Positions 11,101-23,100 of a DNA stretch of 64,000 bases are shown piece after piece. Each line of letters begins with the position of its first letter. Position 1 is the stretch's first letter. The DNA is from Paracyclopina nana (taxonomy: Eukaryota > Arthropoda > Copepoda > Cyclopoida > Cyclopettidae): assembly GCA_019096065.1 (NCBI GenBank), contig JAGUCH010000001.1:10044001-10108000 (forward strand), given 5' to 3'. The position numbers were made by a program, and so were the translations under genes. Below the pieces are notes generated by a model. That model saw only the letters and a list, made by a program, of their open reading frames with translations. It ran no database searches and was not told the DNA's origin.

Positions 11101-14100
11101 ATTTTAAAACTCTTTACAGCTATGGAATCCAGAGACTCAGCAGAACAAACTTTTATATCACAGCAAAGTTGATATTTCCTCTTTTATACCCGCTAATTCT
11201 GAGCTAACGGCCATGTAGTGCATAGTGAATAAGTCTGCCGTTTTGACCGTCTATTCAATGCCAAAATTCGAAAAATGCTCCGATTTTTGATCTCTTTACA
11301 GATTTGAAAATGTGAGATCAAACTGAACACTTTTTATTACATAGTAAACAAGATATCTCAGCTAGAAGCCTCCGTAAAACTCAGCAGTCAGGCTACTATT
11401 TAGCGGTAAACTTTGGTGCGCGATATCTCCGGTTCAAGACCAGATTTCTGGCTCCAATTTGATCCTGTGAAGTCAAGGCAACCTCCTCTACAAGGTTTAT
11501 TAGAAGTCCATGTCCGCATTTCCACGTTAAATCGATCGCCCAAAATTTGACGATACCCGTTTTTTGCGGAAATTTCCGCTTTAGAAGGCTATAATGTCAT
11601 CAAATTCATGAAATAGTCAAAGAAAAGACTAAAAGGAAGACTTAGAAGTAAGAATTCCCCCATTTACAGCTGTTTCAGCCCCAAAAAGACAAAAAATTCT
11701 GGCTAAAAAGGTTGATGAGGTCAGTGAGGTTGATGAGGAGAGTGAGGTAAGTGAGGTTGATGAGGCGAGTGAGGTGAGTGAGGTTGATGAGGCGGGTGAG
11801 GTGAGTGAGGTTGATGAGGCAAGTGAGGTGAGTGAGGTTGATGAGGCGAGTGAGGTGAGTGAGGTTGATGAGGTGAGTGAGGTGAGTGAGGTTGATGAGG
11901 TTAGTGAGGTTGATGAGGTTAGTGAGGTTGATGAGGTTAGTGAGGTTGATGAGGTTAGTGAGGTTGATGAGGTTAGTGAGGTTGATGAGGTTAGTGAGGT
12001 TGATGAGGTTAGTGAGGTTGATGAGGAGAGTGAGGTGAGTGAGGTTGATGAGGCGAGTGAAGTGAGTGAGGTTGATGAGGCGAGTGAGGTGAGTGAGGTT
12101 GATGAGGGGAGTGAGGTGGGTGAGGTTGATGAGGCGAGTGAGGTGAGTGAGGTTGATGAGGCAAGTGAAGTGGGTGAGGTTGATGAGGGGAGTGAGTGTG
12201 ATGAGGTGAGTGAGGTTGATGAGGCGAGTGAGGTAGGTGAGGTTGATGAGATGGATCGAACTTTGATCATCTAGATAAGGTGTCCGACGCTCTACTGACT
12301 GAGCTACCGATTTACTAAGAATTTTGTTGAAAGAAATTTGTTTTAACAATGACATTTGTGCTCTTCTACTAAGCTTAGCTCAGCTTAATAGAAGAGACTG
12401 TCCGACGCTCTACTGACTGAGCTACCGATTTACTAAGAATTTTGTTGAAAGAAATTTGTTTTAACAATGACATTTGTGCTCTTCTACTAAGCTTAGCTCA
12501 GCTTAATAGAAGAGACTCTTTCAGAGATACCAAACAAAACTTGATCTAACACATCTTTTAGCTCCAAAAAGTGCCAAATTCAAAATGCACACTTTTTAAG
12601 TGATTGATTAACACTTTCAGCTACTCTTGCACTACTGAGGGCCTCTCAACCCAAGCGCAGCCCTCAAAGTAATGGATCAAATGCTAAGTCAAGATTGCCT
12701 GGTCTGGTAACTTCATTAACATTTGAAAATTACTTACCATCATATAAAATTGTATATACCGTCTGACCGTTCAAAATTGGACGGTGCACAGTGGGGCAAA
12801 CGAAGTCCAAAAACTCGCATTTTATGAACAGAGCTTAAATTCATTTATATTGATAACATGAATGTAGCATTGCTAAGTGGCTCTTTTGAGAGATCGACTG
12901 GGATCTGGTAACACTTATCTGGTAGCACTAAACTGACGAAATCAAAATATTATTGTTTTTATTATGAAAGCTGAGTTTTGACACTGCGACGACGCACAGA
13001 TTGATGCAGACTTGGAAGTAAGGCTTTGGAGATGGTATATTCTTCAAGATTGTCGACAAAATGCTTTCCTTTTTGTAAAAGTACTTGTGAAAACAGGAAT
13101 AAATTTGATTCATTTGACTAATATGACTTGCACTTTATTGCCGCCAAAAATAAGGCTTTTTGTGAACACTTCTGTTTCCTCTTTCACCAAAATGGATCTG
13201 AAACGGCTTGATCTCCTCAATATGGTGTTGTCTACCAACAAGACTTCCCCAATGGATTCAAAGTTTCCAGAATATGTTAAGACATGCTTGCTGACAAAAA
13301 TAACTAAGAAAAGTGAGGATTTAACCTATGAAGAAAGAGCTGAAGTGAACAAGTTCGTGTCATACTTCTCAGAATGTTTATTGAAGTACTGGAAAAAGTG
13401 TCACAGAATGAAAGACAAAATGGTCACCAAGCATTCTGCATTCTTTGAAGCCAAGATCTCGTTCAGCTTTGACAATAAAGAGGGGGCTGCTGCTCTTCCG
13501 TCAGACATTGGGGATGGGAAATATCCAAAGGTAGATCATAAAAAGACAGCAAGATCATCACCTCCAAAGAAAAAATTGCGCACATCATTTCGTTCTCTGA
13601 GCTTGTCACAGCAGTTTCGTGGAGCAGCACAAGTTCGCACATCGGCAAAGCACGACGGTGCGGTAATTAAAGCAGCAGCACAAAATTTTCGAAGGATGGG
13701 TCATCATGCAGCAGGTTATGTGGTAGATGAGCTACAAGCAGATCCTGAAAAAGGAAAGTTCTTGAAAAGGGCTCTTAAAGATCCTGTTTTACCAGTCATG
13801 ACTGAAGAAGAAGCTCTTTCTGTACTGTTCGATCGTCGTTACTCTCGGATAAGATACAATGAGTACAGAGCTGATGTCAACAACCTTATTGAACTTGCTA
13901 TTAATACTTATGAGATAAAATTACTTACAGCTATAAGTCAATCCAAGCAGCTAAAACTAGGCTTAGGCCATCTGGTATTCATTACTCTGAAGACTGTGTC
14001 ATAGCTCCTCTGCAGCAAACTTTAGAGCACACAGCTTTGAGGATTCTGGAAGATGATGCAACAAATCTAAAGCTACATGACCTCTCCATCCATGCCCCTG

Positions 14101-17100
14101 TAAAGGTCACACTGATTTACAAGTATGGACTTGATGGTTCTCGTGGTCATGGCCAATATAACCAGCTTTGCTCATCACTGGGGGAAGATGGAGCCCTGCT
14201 TGCAAGCCATATGGTGCCACTTCAAATGCTTGCTGAGTGCAATAATAAGACATTGATCTTATACAGCAATGCTCAGGCCAACTCTCCTCAAGCTTGCAGG
14301 CCTCTTTGCTACTGGTTTGTTCCTGAAAATAAGAAAAACTTAGACAAGGAAATTGCTAGGCTCAAAAAGGAAATAGAGGAGCTGATTCCCCTTCAATGGA
14401 CTCCAAATGTCAAAATCCATTTCAAAGGATATTGTGCAATGTGTGATCAAAAAGTTGTCAATGTCCTCATGGATAATCCCAGCTCACAAAATTGTCCATT
14501 TTGCTCTGCCACCCCCACACAAATGTCCAATCCTGAAAGTGTATTTGTGCTCAATCCTGAGGCCTACAACATCATGTGCTTGTCAATTCTCCACTTTGGC
14601 TTAAGATCCTTCGAATTTGTGCTGAATATGGGTTACAACCAGGAGTTCAAGAAATGGCAGTGTCAAAAGATGAACAGAGATTCAAGGAAGAAAATGAAGC
14701 AGAAAATCCATGATCAACTTCTTGAAAAGTTAGGAGTCAGAGTGGGAGAGCCAAGAGATGGAGGATCTGGAACTAGTAACACAGGAAATGTGGCCAGGAG
14801 GTATGGAATGCAAATAAGTAGATTAACTGTTTAAACTAAATTAAAATTGTAGATGTTTTGAAGAACCTGAGTTCCTGGCAGCAATTTGCGATGTGCCTGT
14901 GGATCTTGTGAAGGGTTTGCACCGAATTTGGATTGCTATGGCATGCAATGTCATCTTGGACCCTGTAAAATTTGGTGACATGTGCAAGGAAGTCTTTGAG
15001 ATTTATGTTCAAAACTGTAGCTGGTATAAGATCCCACCTTCAGTCCACAAGATTCTTGAGCACGGAAAAGACATTTTGGAAGCACTTCCACCAACCATAA
15101 GTTGTGGAATGCTCTCTGAAGAGGGCTCAGAGGGTGCCAACAAAGACATAAAGTTTTGGGAGAGGCATCATGCCAGGCAAATGTCACGCCAAAAAAGAGC
15201 TCAAGATGTCTTCAATCGTGCAATGGATCGATCAGATCCCAAAATCTTGGGCCACCTAGTTGAAAAAAAGATGAAAATGCGATCTAAACGACCGATTCCA
15301 CCGGAGATTTTGAAACTCTGTAAAGTTCCAGATGTAGACTCACCTCTCAGTTCAGATGACACTGATGATGATGACAACTCTGAAGATGACGACGACGATG
15401 ATGATGACAATGAAAATGATGATGATGACATCAGTGATGCAGATTAAGCAGGCCAAAATGATTGAAATCTGCCGCCACCTTGGCTAACAAAGTCAACGAG
15501 TTTGTCTCAGTTTCTGCAGCTGCCGGCTGACGCTTATGCGTTCGCAATTCTGATAGCAAAAAAATCACGCAACCTCGTCTTTCAAATTCGTCGCAATAAG
15601 AGCAAAAGGTGCAAAAAGTTGCAAACTTTGCATTAATAAAGTATGATTTTCACACAATTTCTTCTCCAAATTCTTTGATGGAGTTGGTCCGAATCAATCT
15701 GATGATCTACGCTCACAGTTTTTTCCTTGATCACTTTTCCTGCCCATTTTGACACATTTTTCAGTAATAACACATTGCCACATGTCTTTTTAATGTAATT
15801 TTCATATATTTCAAGCAAAAATGACCATATTTGCGGTACTGATCACTCAGCATAAGGGCTCCAAAAAATCAGGCCTTTCAGGCCTATTTTTTAGGCCTAG
15901 TCGATTTCGCGTAAAAATCAAATGCGAGTTTTTGGCATAGAGACGGCTCCACTGTGCGGTGTGGGAATCAAAAGTTTGTACTACAAATTCATGAATTTTG
16001 TGGCTTAATGGGTATCGTTGGAAAGCTTGAACCTTTAGACATCTTTTTTGTTTTCTGACAAAATGAAAAATATTATAGTGAATTCCCCGTGACATGAAAA
16101 AATAAATGACTCACCAGTTTTTTCGTGAAAATTTTCCGGATTACCTTGGTAAAATTGAATTTTCCTGGTTTTTTCCTCCTTAAATTGATTTTTTCTACTT
16201 AAACAAAAAAGATGGAAAAAGGCTCAATCTTTCCAACGCTATCATTTAAAAGTCCTGTATTTCGTGAATATGTGACAAAAAGTTTAGATTCCGGTACCGT
16301 CCAATTTTGAACGGTCACACTGTATATGTAAACAAATTATAAAACAGGCTTACAAAATGTCTGAGCTCATTTTACAAAGAAAAAATCTCGTAGCATTACT
16401 TGGCTCACACAAGCTCGAGCCCGCAAAGTTGCCACTCAATTTTTACTTTACAAAATTTGCTCAGCAATTTTATTAGCTTGTTTTATAAATTGTTTACATA
16501 TATAATTAGATATTATTTTGTGCTGATAAAAGACTGCCAGTATTAGTAGTGATGCAAAAAGACCAATATACTTTAAGTACTGACCAATTAAATCAGTAGA
16601 ATCTACCTTAACTACTGAAAAAGTATACATTTTTATTTAAATGAGCAAATTCGATAGGTCACAGTCCACATACATTAGTGATTGTATTAAGTGATAATTT
16701 AATACTGGTAATTTCAGTAAAAGTGTTAATTGAAAAATCTACATTAAATACTGACCAACTAAATCAGTTGAATCTACCTTTACTTCAATTCAGAAAAAGC
16801 ATATACAATTCTTACTTAAGAACCAAAAAAGGGTTACGCGCATGTGTCCAGCTCCACGAAAAAGGCATAAGTTCAAACCTACTATACAGAGCGTCACAGA
16901 TTCCTTGACTGCCTTTACAGTTATAAGCATGTACTTCTCCAAAACTTATTTTTTTGATTTGCATGATAAGGAAATGTCTCAATGAAAATGTACCACAAGG
17001 AAATGTATCATAGCACTTTGTATCATGGGGAATTGTATCATAGGGAATTGTATCATATGGAATTGTATCATAGGGATATGTATCATAGAGAAATGCATCA

Positions 17101-20100
17101 CAGCACTTTGTATCATAGGGAAATGTATCAAAGCACTTTGTATCATAAGGAAATGTATCATAGCATTTTGTATCATAAGGAAATGTATCATAGCACTTTG
17201 TATCATAAGGAAATATATCATAGCACTTTGTATCAAAGGAAAATGTATCATAAGAAATTGTATCATAGCACTTTGTATCTGGAATCAGCTGCTTGTGGTT
17301 TTTGAGGGGCTAAGGATGAGGTCATTTTAGAACAAGGTCAAGAGATGACCTTGAAGGTCAGCCTTGAGTCACAACCAAGCACATAACATCAGCCAGTCAA
17401 CACTGTCTCTACATTCACACTTAAATTAAAGTAGTAATTCAAACAAACTTTTGATCAGCTGGAATCAGCTGCTTGTGGTTTTTGAGGGGATAAGGATAAG
17501 GTCATTTCATAATAAGGTCACATGACCTTGAAGGTCAGCCTTGAGTCACAACCAAGCACATAAACAAAGTGTTAAGATACAATTCCTTATGATACATTTC
17601 CCTATGATACAAAGTGCTATGATACAAAGTGCTATGACACAATTCTTTATGATACATTTCCTTATGATACAAAGTGCTATGATACATTTCTCTATGATAA
17701 ATTTCCCTATGATACATTTCCCTATGATACATTTCCCTATGATACATTTCCCTATGATACAAAGTGCTATGATACATATCCTTATGATACAAAGTGCTAT
17801 GATACATTTCCCTATGATACATTTCCCTATGATACATTTCCCTATGATACATTTCCCTATGATACATTTCCCTACCCCACAAAACAAAATGAAAAAAAGT
17901 TGTTAAAATATAGGGATTTCGTAGTGTATTGAAATCCCGATTAGTGTCAACTAGTGGCAATAAAAGCGTAACGATATCGCTAAACATATGAATTCGGAAA
18001 TAGGGATGACTAAAAAACAAAGATAAGAGTTATTTTTTGTTTTCAATATGACATACACATTCTATGGATAGCACATGATTGCTGAAAAATTAATATATTA
18101 AAAATTGAAAGATTTATGAATTCTTAAATAAAAGCAATATTTGTTTTTTATTCATCTTTATTCTATATTCTATGGAATAAGTTGGGAATTATTTATTTAT
18201 TTTTAATTGCAAAATCTATAGTGTCTATTTTCTCCCTATTTATTGGAAAAAATTTGTATCCAACTAATATAAATTACCTTTAAGTCATACATGAACTTCA
18301 TACTAAATTACATCTTTTTTGCCTATTTTTGTCAGGACTACTTCTCATAATTAATACACATACTAAAAATAATAATTTATTCTGCAAGCCTGAAATTTAT
18401 AGGCTCACTCCACAATAATGAGTAATGACTCATTTCAAGTATAAATCTTGAAGTCATGAAGAGTTCTGTCATTAAAAAAATAGAGTGGTTTTTAGTGATT
18501 GTTTTACATAGAATAAAATATTGAAATATTCTAAAAATAAGAGGAATAATACTTGCTAACTCAGTTTTAATGTTGCTCCAAACAACATCTATTAATGATG
18601 ATTTTTCAAATCCTAAAACCATTCAAAGTTATTGATAACAACAATTTCACAAATAATTGAATTGCAAGCAGAGCCATCTCTGAACAGTTTACTAAGTTAG
18701 ATTTGAAATTTCTTAAAAATATGGAATAAATACACAATTTCTGTTAAGTCCTAAATGTATTTAGTGGTAATATAGATGGGATCATTTTACTACTGCCAAA
18801 AAAAGCAAAGTCCAAATGAAATAGGTACCTACTAAATCAGGAGAGTGGGGATTAAAAAGTGATAAAATCTACACTTTTTGCTTAGTTGGAAATCATGGAA
18901 ATTGACTGATAGGCTGTACCCATTAATGGCTTTTGTGGCAATTTAGATGGGATTGATTTGCTAATTTGAAAAGAGGCAAAGTCCTAATAAAATAGTTACC
19001 TACGAAACCACAACAGTTGGGAGTTAGAGAGCAATAAATATACAAAAATTCAATTATAAGAAATAATAAAGTAGAAATATAATGGACAAATAAAATAGCA
19101 TATTAAATAGAATTAGTATACATTTCATTCAAACAATTTTCAGTGAAATGTTGGCTTATCAGATGGGATAAAAATACGAGTAAACTTAATCCAAATTGAA
19201 TCAATTAAATAGGCAATTAATTGTAATTAAATAGGGACATTGATTTTTAGAAAATTAAAAAAAAAATATTGATGAATGATTAAATTATATGCTGTAAAAG
19301 TCATATCAATTCGAAAATTAAAGATTGATGAAAATATTTTAAACACTTTGAGTGTGTCAAATTGTCGCCATTTCGAATATTTTAAAATTGAATATCTTAA
19401 AGACTAATTATGATAGAGTGAAAAAAACAACATGCGAGTAATCAATGGACATAGGTGAATTGATGTATATCAAAATTAATCTGTTTGGCCATGATTGAAT
19501 TTCCGAATGGAATTAATCGGGATAAAATACACTTGATTTGGTTTGTGGGTATGATACATTTCCCTATGATACAAAGTGCTATGATACAATTCTTTATGAT
19601 ACATTTCCTTATGATACAAAGTGCTATGATACATTTCCTTATGATACAAAGTGCTATGATACATTTCTCTATGATACATTTCCCTATGATACATTTCCCT
19701 ATGATACAAAGTGCTATGATACATTTCCTTATGATACAAAGTGCTATACTACATTTCACTAGCAACAATATACATGACACATTTTCTTAAAGTATTTTAT
19801 TTAATGACAAACCTTGTTACGGCAAAAATCTTTGTGCACTTTTCCATTAATATGCTACTATGAGACAAATGTTCATGGGACAAAATCTACCCTTGCACCA
19901 GAGCGCATTTTTTTTGAAAGCTGGACACATGCGCATAGCCCAAAAAAGTCATACAGATAAAATGCACAACTTTTTATTAGAGGAAATTCTGAAACTTTGA
20001 ATATCAATTACTTCAATAATATAAATAATATTGGGAAAATAATTACATTGAAGTGTTCTATGGACTTAAAGGAAATTATCTTAAATAATGTTTTTTAAAG

Positions 20101-23100
20101 GGGATGCTATATCAGTTCAATGATGGTGCAATTTGGGTGTATGTCGGAGTTGGCTAAATAGATTTACTTAAAAATTGGCATACATACTGAGAATTGGATT
20201 CTAAGCTACTTTTGCTTAAATAACTTTTTTATTGAATGACTTTTTCTGAATCCTAATAAATAAAAATAATATAGGATTATACACCTCTAGGCTGGAGGAT
20301 AACACGAATTATTATTTAGTGTCAAGTGACAGATCACGAGTGAGCGGAGCGAACGAGTGATTGGCACGAGACACTAAAAAATAATGAGTGTTATCCAACA
20401 GCCTAGAGGTGTATAATCCTATTACTATTAGCTGCCCCCCAACATTTCAAGCATTGGCTAAAATTGAATTTAGGAAAGTTTTTAGGCTTGATTTTTGCAA
20501 TATATGCCTTAAATTTTGCGATTCGCTTTATTCCAGATAGCGAGCGTGAGCTCATCAAAGCTGACCCAGCAGTCTAGCTGTCAACATGCGCCTGTTGCCA
20601 ATGTGTTGGTCGACCACTGCGTCTTGCCACTATGCTGCGCCGGCCTGTACGGCCATGTTATTGCAGCGCTTGCTAGTCGCCAGCTTACTGCATAGTGATG
20701 GAACGAGCCGGGAATTTTCAGCTTGATCAAGCTTCAAGCTTTTTGATAAGTGTTCAAGCCATCCCAAGTTTTGAAAATTATTATTAAGCTTTTTTTAAGC
20801 TCACAATTTCACATTTCAAGCTTTTTTCAAGCTTTTCATTTTTTAGTATTTTAACAAAAAAAATGGGGATTAGTCACCAGCCAAGTAGAAACTTGTTCCA
20901 TCACTATATACTGCAGTAGCTATTTGACCCAGCTCCTATGCATTTTTTTCTCAAATGAATTTATGGCTCAGTGGTAGAGCGTCAGCGTGCTAGCCGGGTG
21001 CCCTGGGTTTAATTCTCACTACCTCTTTCCTTTTTTTCGTTGTTTCGTTGATTCAAATAAAATAGGTGGCGCAAGGATCAAGTGAGGTGTAATGATCATT
21101 ATCCACTTGTAGATGCATAATGTTCATTATCCTCCTCTAGATCAGGCAACAATGAAAAATCATGGAAATTATACGGTCGCAGCTTATGTACTGCTCAGCC
21201 GTCTCAGCTAATAGTAATATTAATTACATAAAAGCTACTTTAAAAATGTTTTGTGCACTTTTTTGTCAAAATTAATTGACATGTTGGATAAATCTAAGTT
21301 TTGAGCAATTTTATTTTAATGATTGTTACCTAATATTGTTTACAAATATCATTTTAAAAAACAGAGTTTGAATTTCCCGCCTAGAGGCATGACACATGTT
21401 TTTGTTTGTTTAGGTGTCCAAAGTCACATTCAAACTCAAAAAACTCAAAAAATTGATTCTTAACATTTTTATCTAATGTTATCTCAACCTTTCCAAAAAA
21501 TTAAATGCAAGCAGCTATATCCCTAATGAAAACAGCCTTTAGGTATTTTTTCTTATTTACTAATTGTAATTGTGAGGCAGTTCAACTTCATTTCATCATA
21601 TTTTTAGTAGCAAAAATGATATTACATGTTGGGAAGTTATTATAAAATAATCCACATAACTTATTTTTTGTAGCTAGTGCAATGCTCCACATTTCAGTTT
21701 GCTTCGCTCTTTTGAAGAGTCAGCAGATTTTGGAGTGCCACCTGGTGATAAGTAATTGAAAAAACTGCAAAAACTAAAAACTAAAAATGTAGCATTAAAA
21801 ACAACTTAAGAACATAATTCATAAAATGTTTCTTAAAGATACTTGTAAAATCAACAGATTAAATAAGTTTTTAAGGGCCACTGACTGGTTCCCTTGAAGA
21901 ATCCATTCAGTAGACACAAGAGCTTTGTGAAAACGTTATGGGCCATTTGGAAGGTCTACCCCTAGGTAGAAACTGTGCCAAAGGGTTTTGCCCTCGGGCC
22001 CCTGGGAGGGGAGATACAGGCCCTCAAAATGATGGTGCAATTTGGGTGTATGTCAGAGTTGGCTAAATAGATTTACTTAAAAATTAGCATACATACTGAG
22101 AATTAGATTCTAAGCTACTTTTGCTTAAATAACTTTTTCCAAATACAATCCTTATTGAAACTATGATTTTTAAAACTCTTTAACTTTTTAAACCACTATT
22201 ATTTCAGTAAATATAACTTTTTAGCTCTTAAGGGCCACTGACTGGCCTCCCTGAAGAATCCATTCAGTAGACCCAAAAGCTTTCTGAAAACGTTACGGGC
22301 CATTTGGAAGGTCTACCCCCAGGTAGTAACTGTGCCAAAGGGTTTTGCCCTTGGGCCCCTGGGAGGGGAGATACAGGCCCTCAAAGTTTGGGGAAATTCT
22401 TATGTTGTAAAACTTTGGACCCCACTCACTGCCATTTGAATCAACTTTTATCTTCCCATTTTTTGTGCATTGTAAGGCCCCCTATGGGTGTCTCAGAGAA
22501 TGGACTAAAAGTTGTTGTCCTGCAAGCCCACTGTGCTCCAGGGGCTGGAATGTGTTTTTAGGAGGTAACTTTGGAGCAAAATTGAGCAACCTTCCCCCAG
22601 TGGAATTTTTTTCTTTTTTTGCACAGAGTCAGCCAAAGATTAGTACTTTCAAATTAAAAAAATACACTTTTTTGTTTGAGGGCAGATATTGTCTGTCAAA
22701 GTTAGCCAATTTTGGCCCTAATAACTTTGTGAAACAGACTTTGAAAATAAGAGCTAAAAATGAAATTTTATTATTATTGGGACACATGAACAATATTTAT
22801 TTCTGTCATTTTTTATTTTGGTAGCATCTTGAGGTACTTCCTTAATAAACACTTTTCATTTTTTGATAATATTGATAATATTTCATACATTTATTTCTGT
22901 CATTTTTTATTTTAAAGTTACCTCCTAAAAAACACATTCCAGCCCCTGGAGCACAGTGGGCATGCAGGACAACAACTTTTAGTTCATGTATTGTATCTCC
23001 CCTCACAGGGGCACGAGGGCAAAACCCTTTGGCACAGTTTCTACCTAGGGGTAGACCTTCCAAATGGCCCATAACGTTTTCAGAAAGCTCTCGGTTCTAC

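Larger units (their letters stand above)
8890..11600. repeat. Long tandem repeat, period about 908 bp, CTCAGC-rich
   Basis: The block CAATGCCAAAATTCGAAAAA occurs at 10348 and 11256 (908 bp apart). The block around GGTATCTCAGCTTGTATTTC occurs near 9070 and 10160, with a variant near 11070. Short words such as CTCAGC and GGAGCGTC recur throughout. This is a higher-order tandem repeat. Its first unit is split by a 0.95-kb inverted-repeat element (9144-10090). I see no coding potential. Confidence 0.65.
12787..15956 (+). mobile_element. Transib/RAG1-type DNA transposon, apparently intact, 3170 bp
   Basis: The ends are inverted repeats starting CACAGTGG (12787) and, in reverse, CACAGTGG (15956). 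Both contain a second conserved block CCAAAAACTCGCATTT. A perfect CGGTG duplication flanks it. The single gene inside is a RAG1-like recombinase with three open exons. There is no room for a RAG2-like partner. The empty site can be read from a related MITE in the same window. Open frames and a perfect target duplication suggest a young insertion. The element lies in the last intron of the GH5 gene, in sense orientation to it. Confidence 0.92.
12758..16323. mobile_element. ACMGTSTGACCG MITE, split by the Transib element
   Basis: Left end ACCGTCTGACCGTTCAAAAT (12758) and right end, read in reverse, ACAGTGTGACCGTTCAAAAT (16323). ATAT flanks both ends. Without the 3170-bp Transib and its 5-bp duplication it is 391 bp. 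It then matches the 384-bp element at 55621-56004 over its length, read on the other strand. The ACAGT/TA-type ends suggest a Tc1/mariner-like or 4-bp-duplication family; I cannot decide which. Confidence 0.85.
12518..16510. repeat. Repeat arm (third copy) split by a MITE that itself holds the Transib element
   Basis: 12518-12757 matches 39.1-39.37 kb, and in reverse 37.43-37.68 kb. 16324-16505 matches the outer arm at 39.95-40.11 kb, including TATGTAAACA near 16324 and its inverse near 16500. Between them lies an insertion at a TATAT site. The order read from the sequence is: arm first, then the ACAGTCTG-type MITE (12758-16323), then the Transib element (12787-15956). Confidence 0.75.
16831..19941. 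mobile_element. Candidate 3.1-kb inverted-repeat element enclosing minisatellite arrays
   Basis: GGGTTACGCGCATGTGTCC at 16831 and its inverse at 19941 (two differences over the 23-bp TIR) face each other. Both are flanked by AAAAAA (16825-16830 and 19942-19947), a possible 6-bp duplication, although a run of A is weak evidence. Inside are three TATCATA-type arrays and AT-rich filler with no gene. Confidence 0.5.

Noticed and set aside
11629-12355. Long open frames on both strands across the GAGGTTGATGAG array
   Set aside because: They follow from a 9-bp period and contain only repeated Ser-Glu-Val-Asp-type or Ser-Leu-Thr-type units.
13863-13930. A frameshift in the RAG1-like gene
   Set aside because: A 68-bp GT-AG intron (GTACAG...TTACTTACAG) joins the frames and restores a family-like sequence, so no damage is needed.
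14560-14620. Loss of the second catalytic Asp in the RAG1-like protein (ILHFGLR aligned to RAG1 DALHCDIGN)
   Set aside because: Counting residues places RAG1 Asp708 in its GYDEKLV motif, which corresponds to MCDQKVV here, so the Asp is present.
12787-15956. A RAG2-like partner gene, which would make this a ProtoRAG element
   Set aside because: There is no second coding region: only about 340 bp upstream and 500 bp downstream of the RAG1-like gene, with no kelch-type sequence.
16979-17330. Open frames with MYHREMYHS-type or CIIGKCII-type repeats (also 17535-18020 and 19442-19790)
   Set aside because: These are artefacts of the 15-bp minisatellite. The same frames appear in all three arrays and on both strands.
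22304-23072. Short open frames repeated in the foldback element
   Set aside because: The same words occur in inverted copies, no family motif is present, and the frames start and stop at random within the arms.
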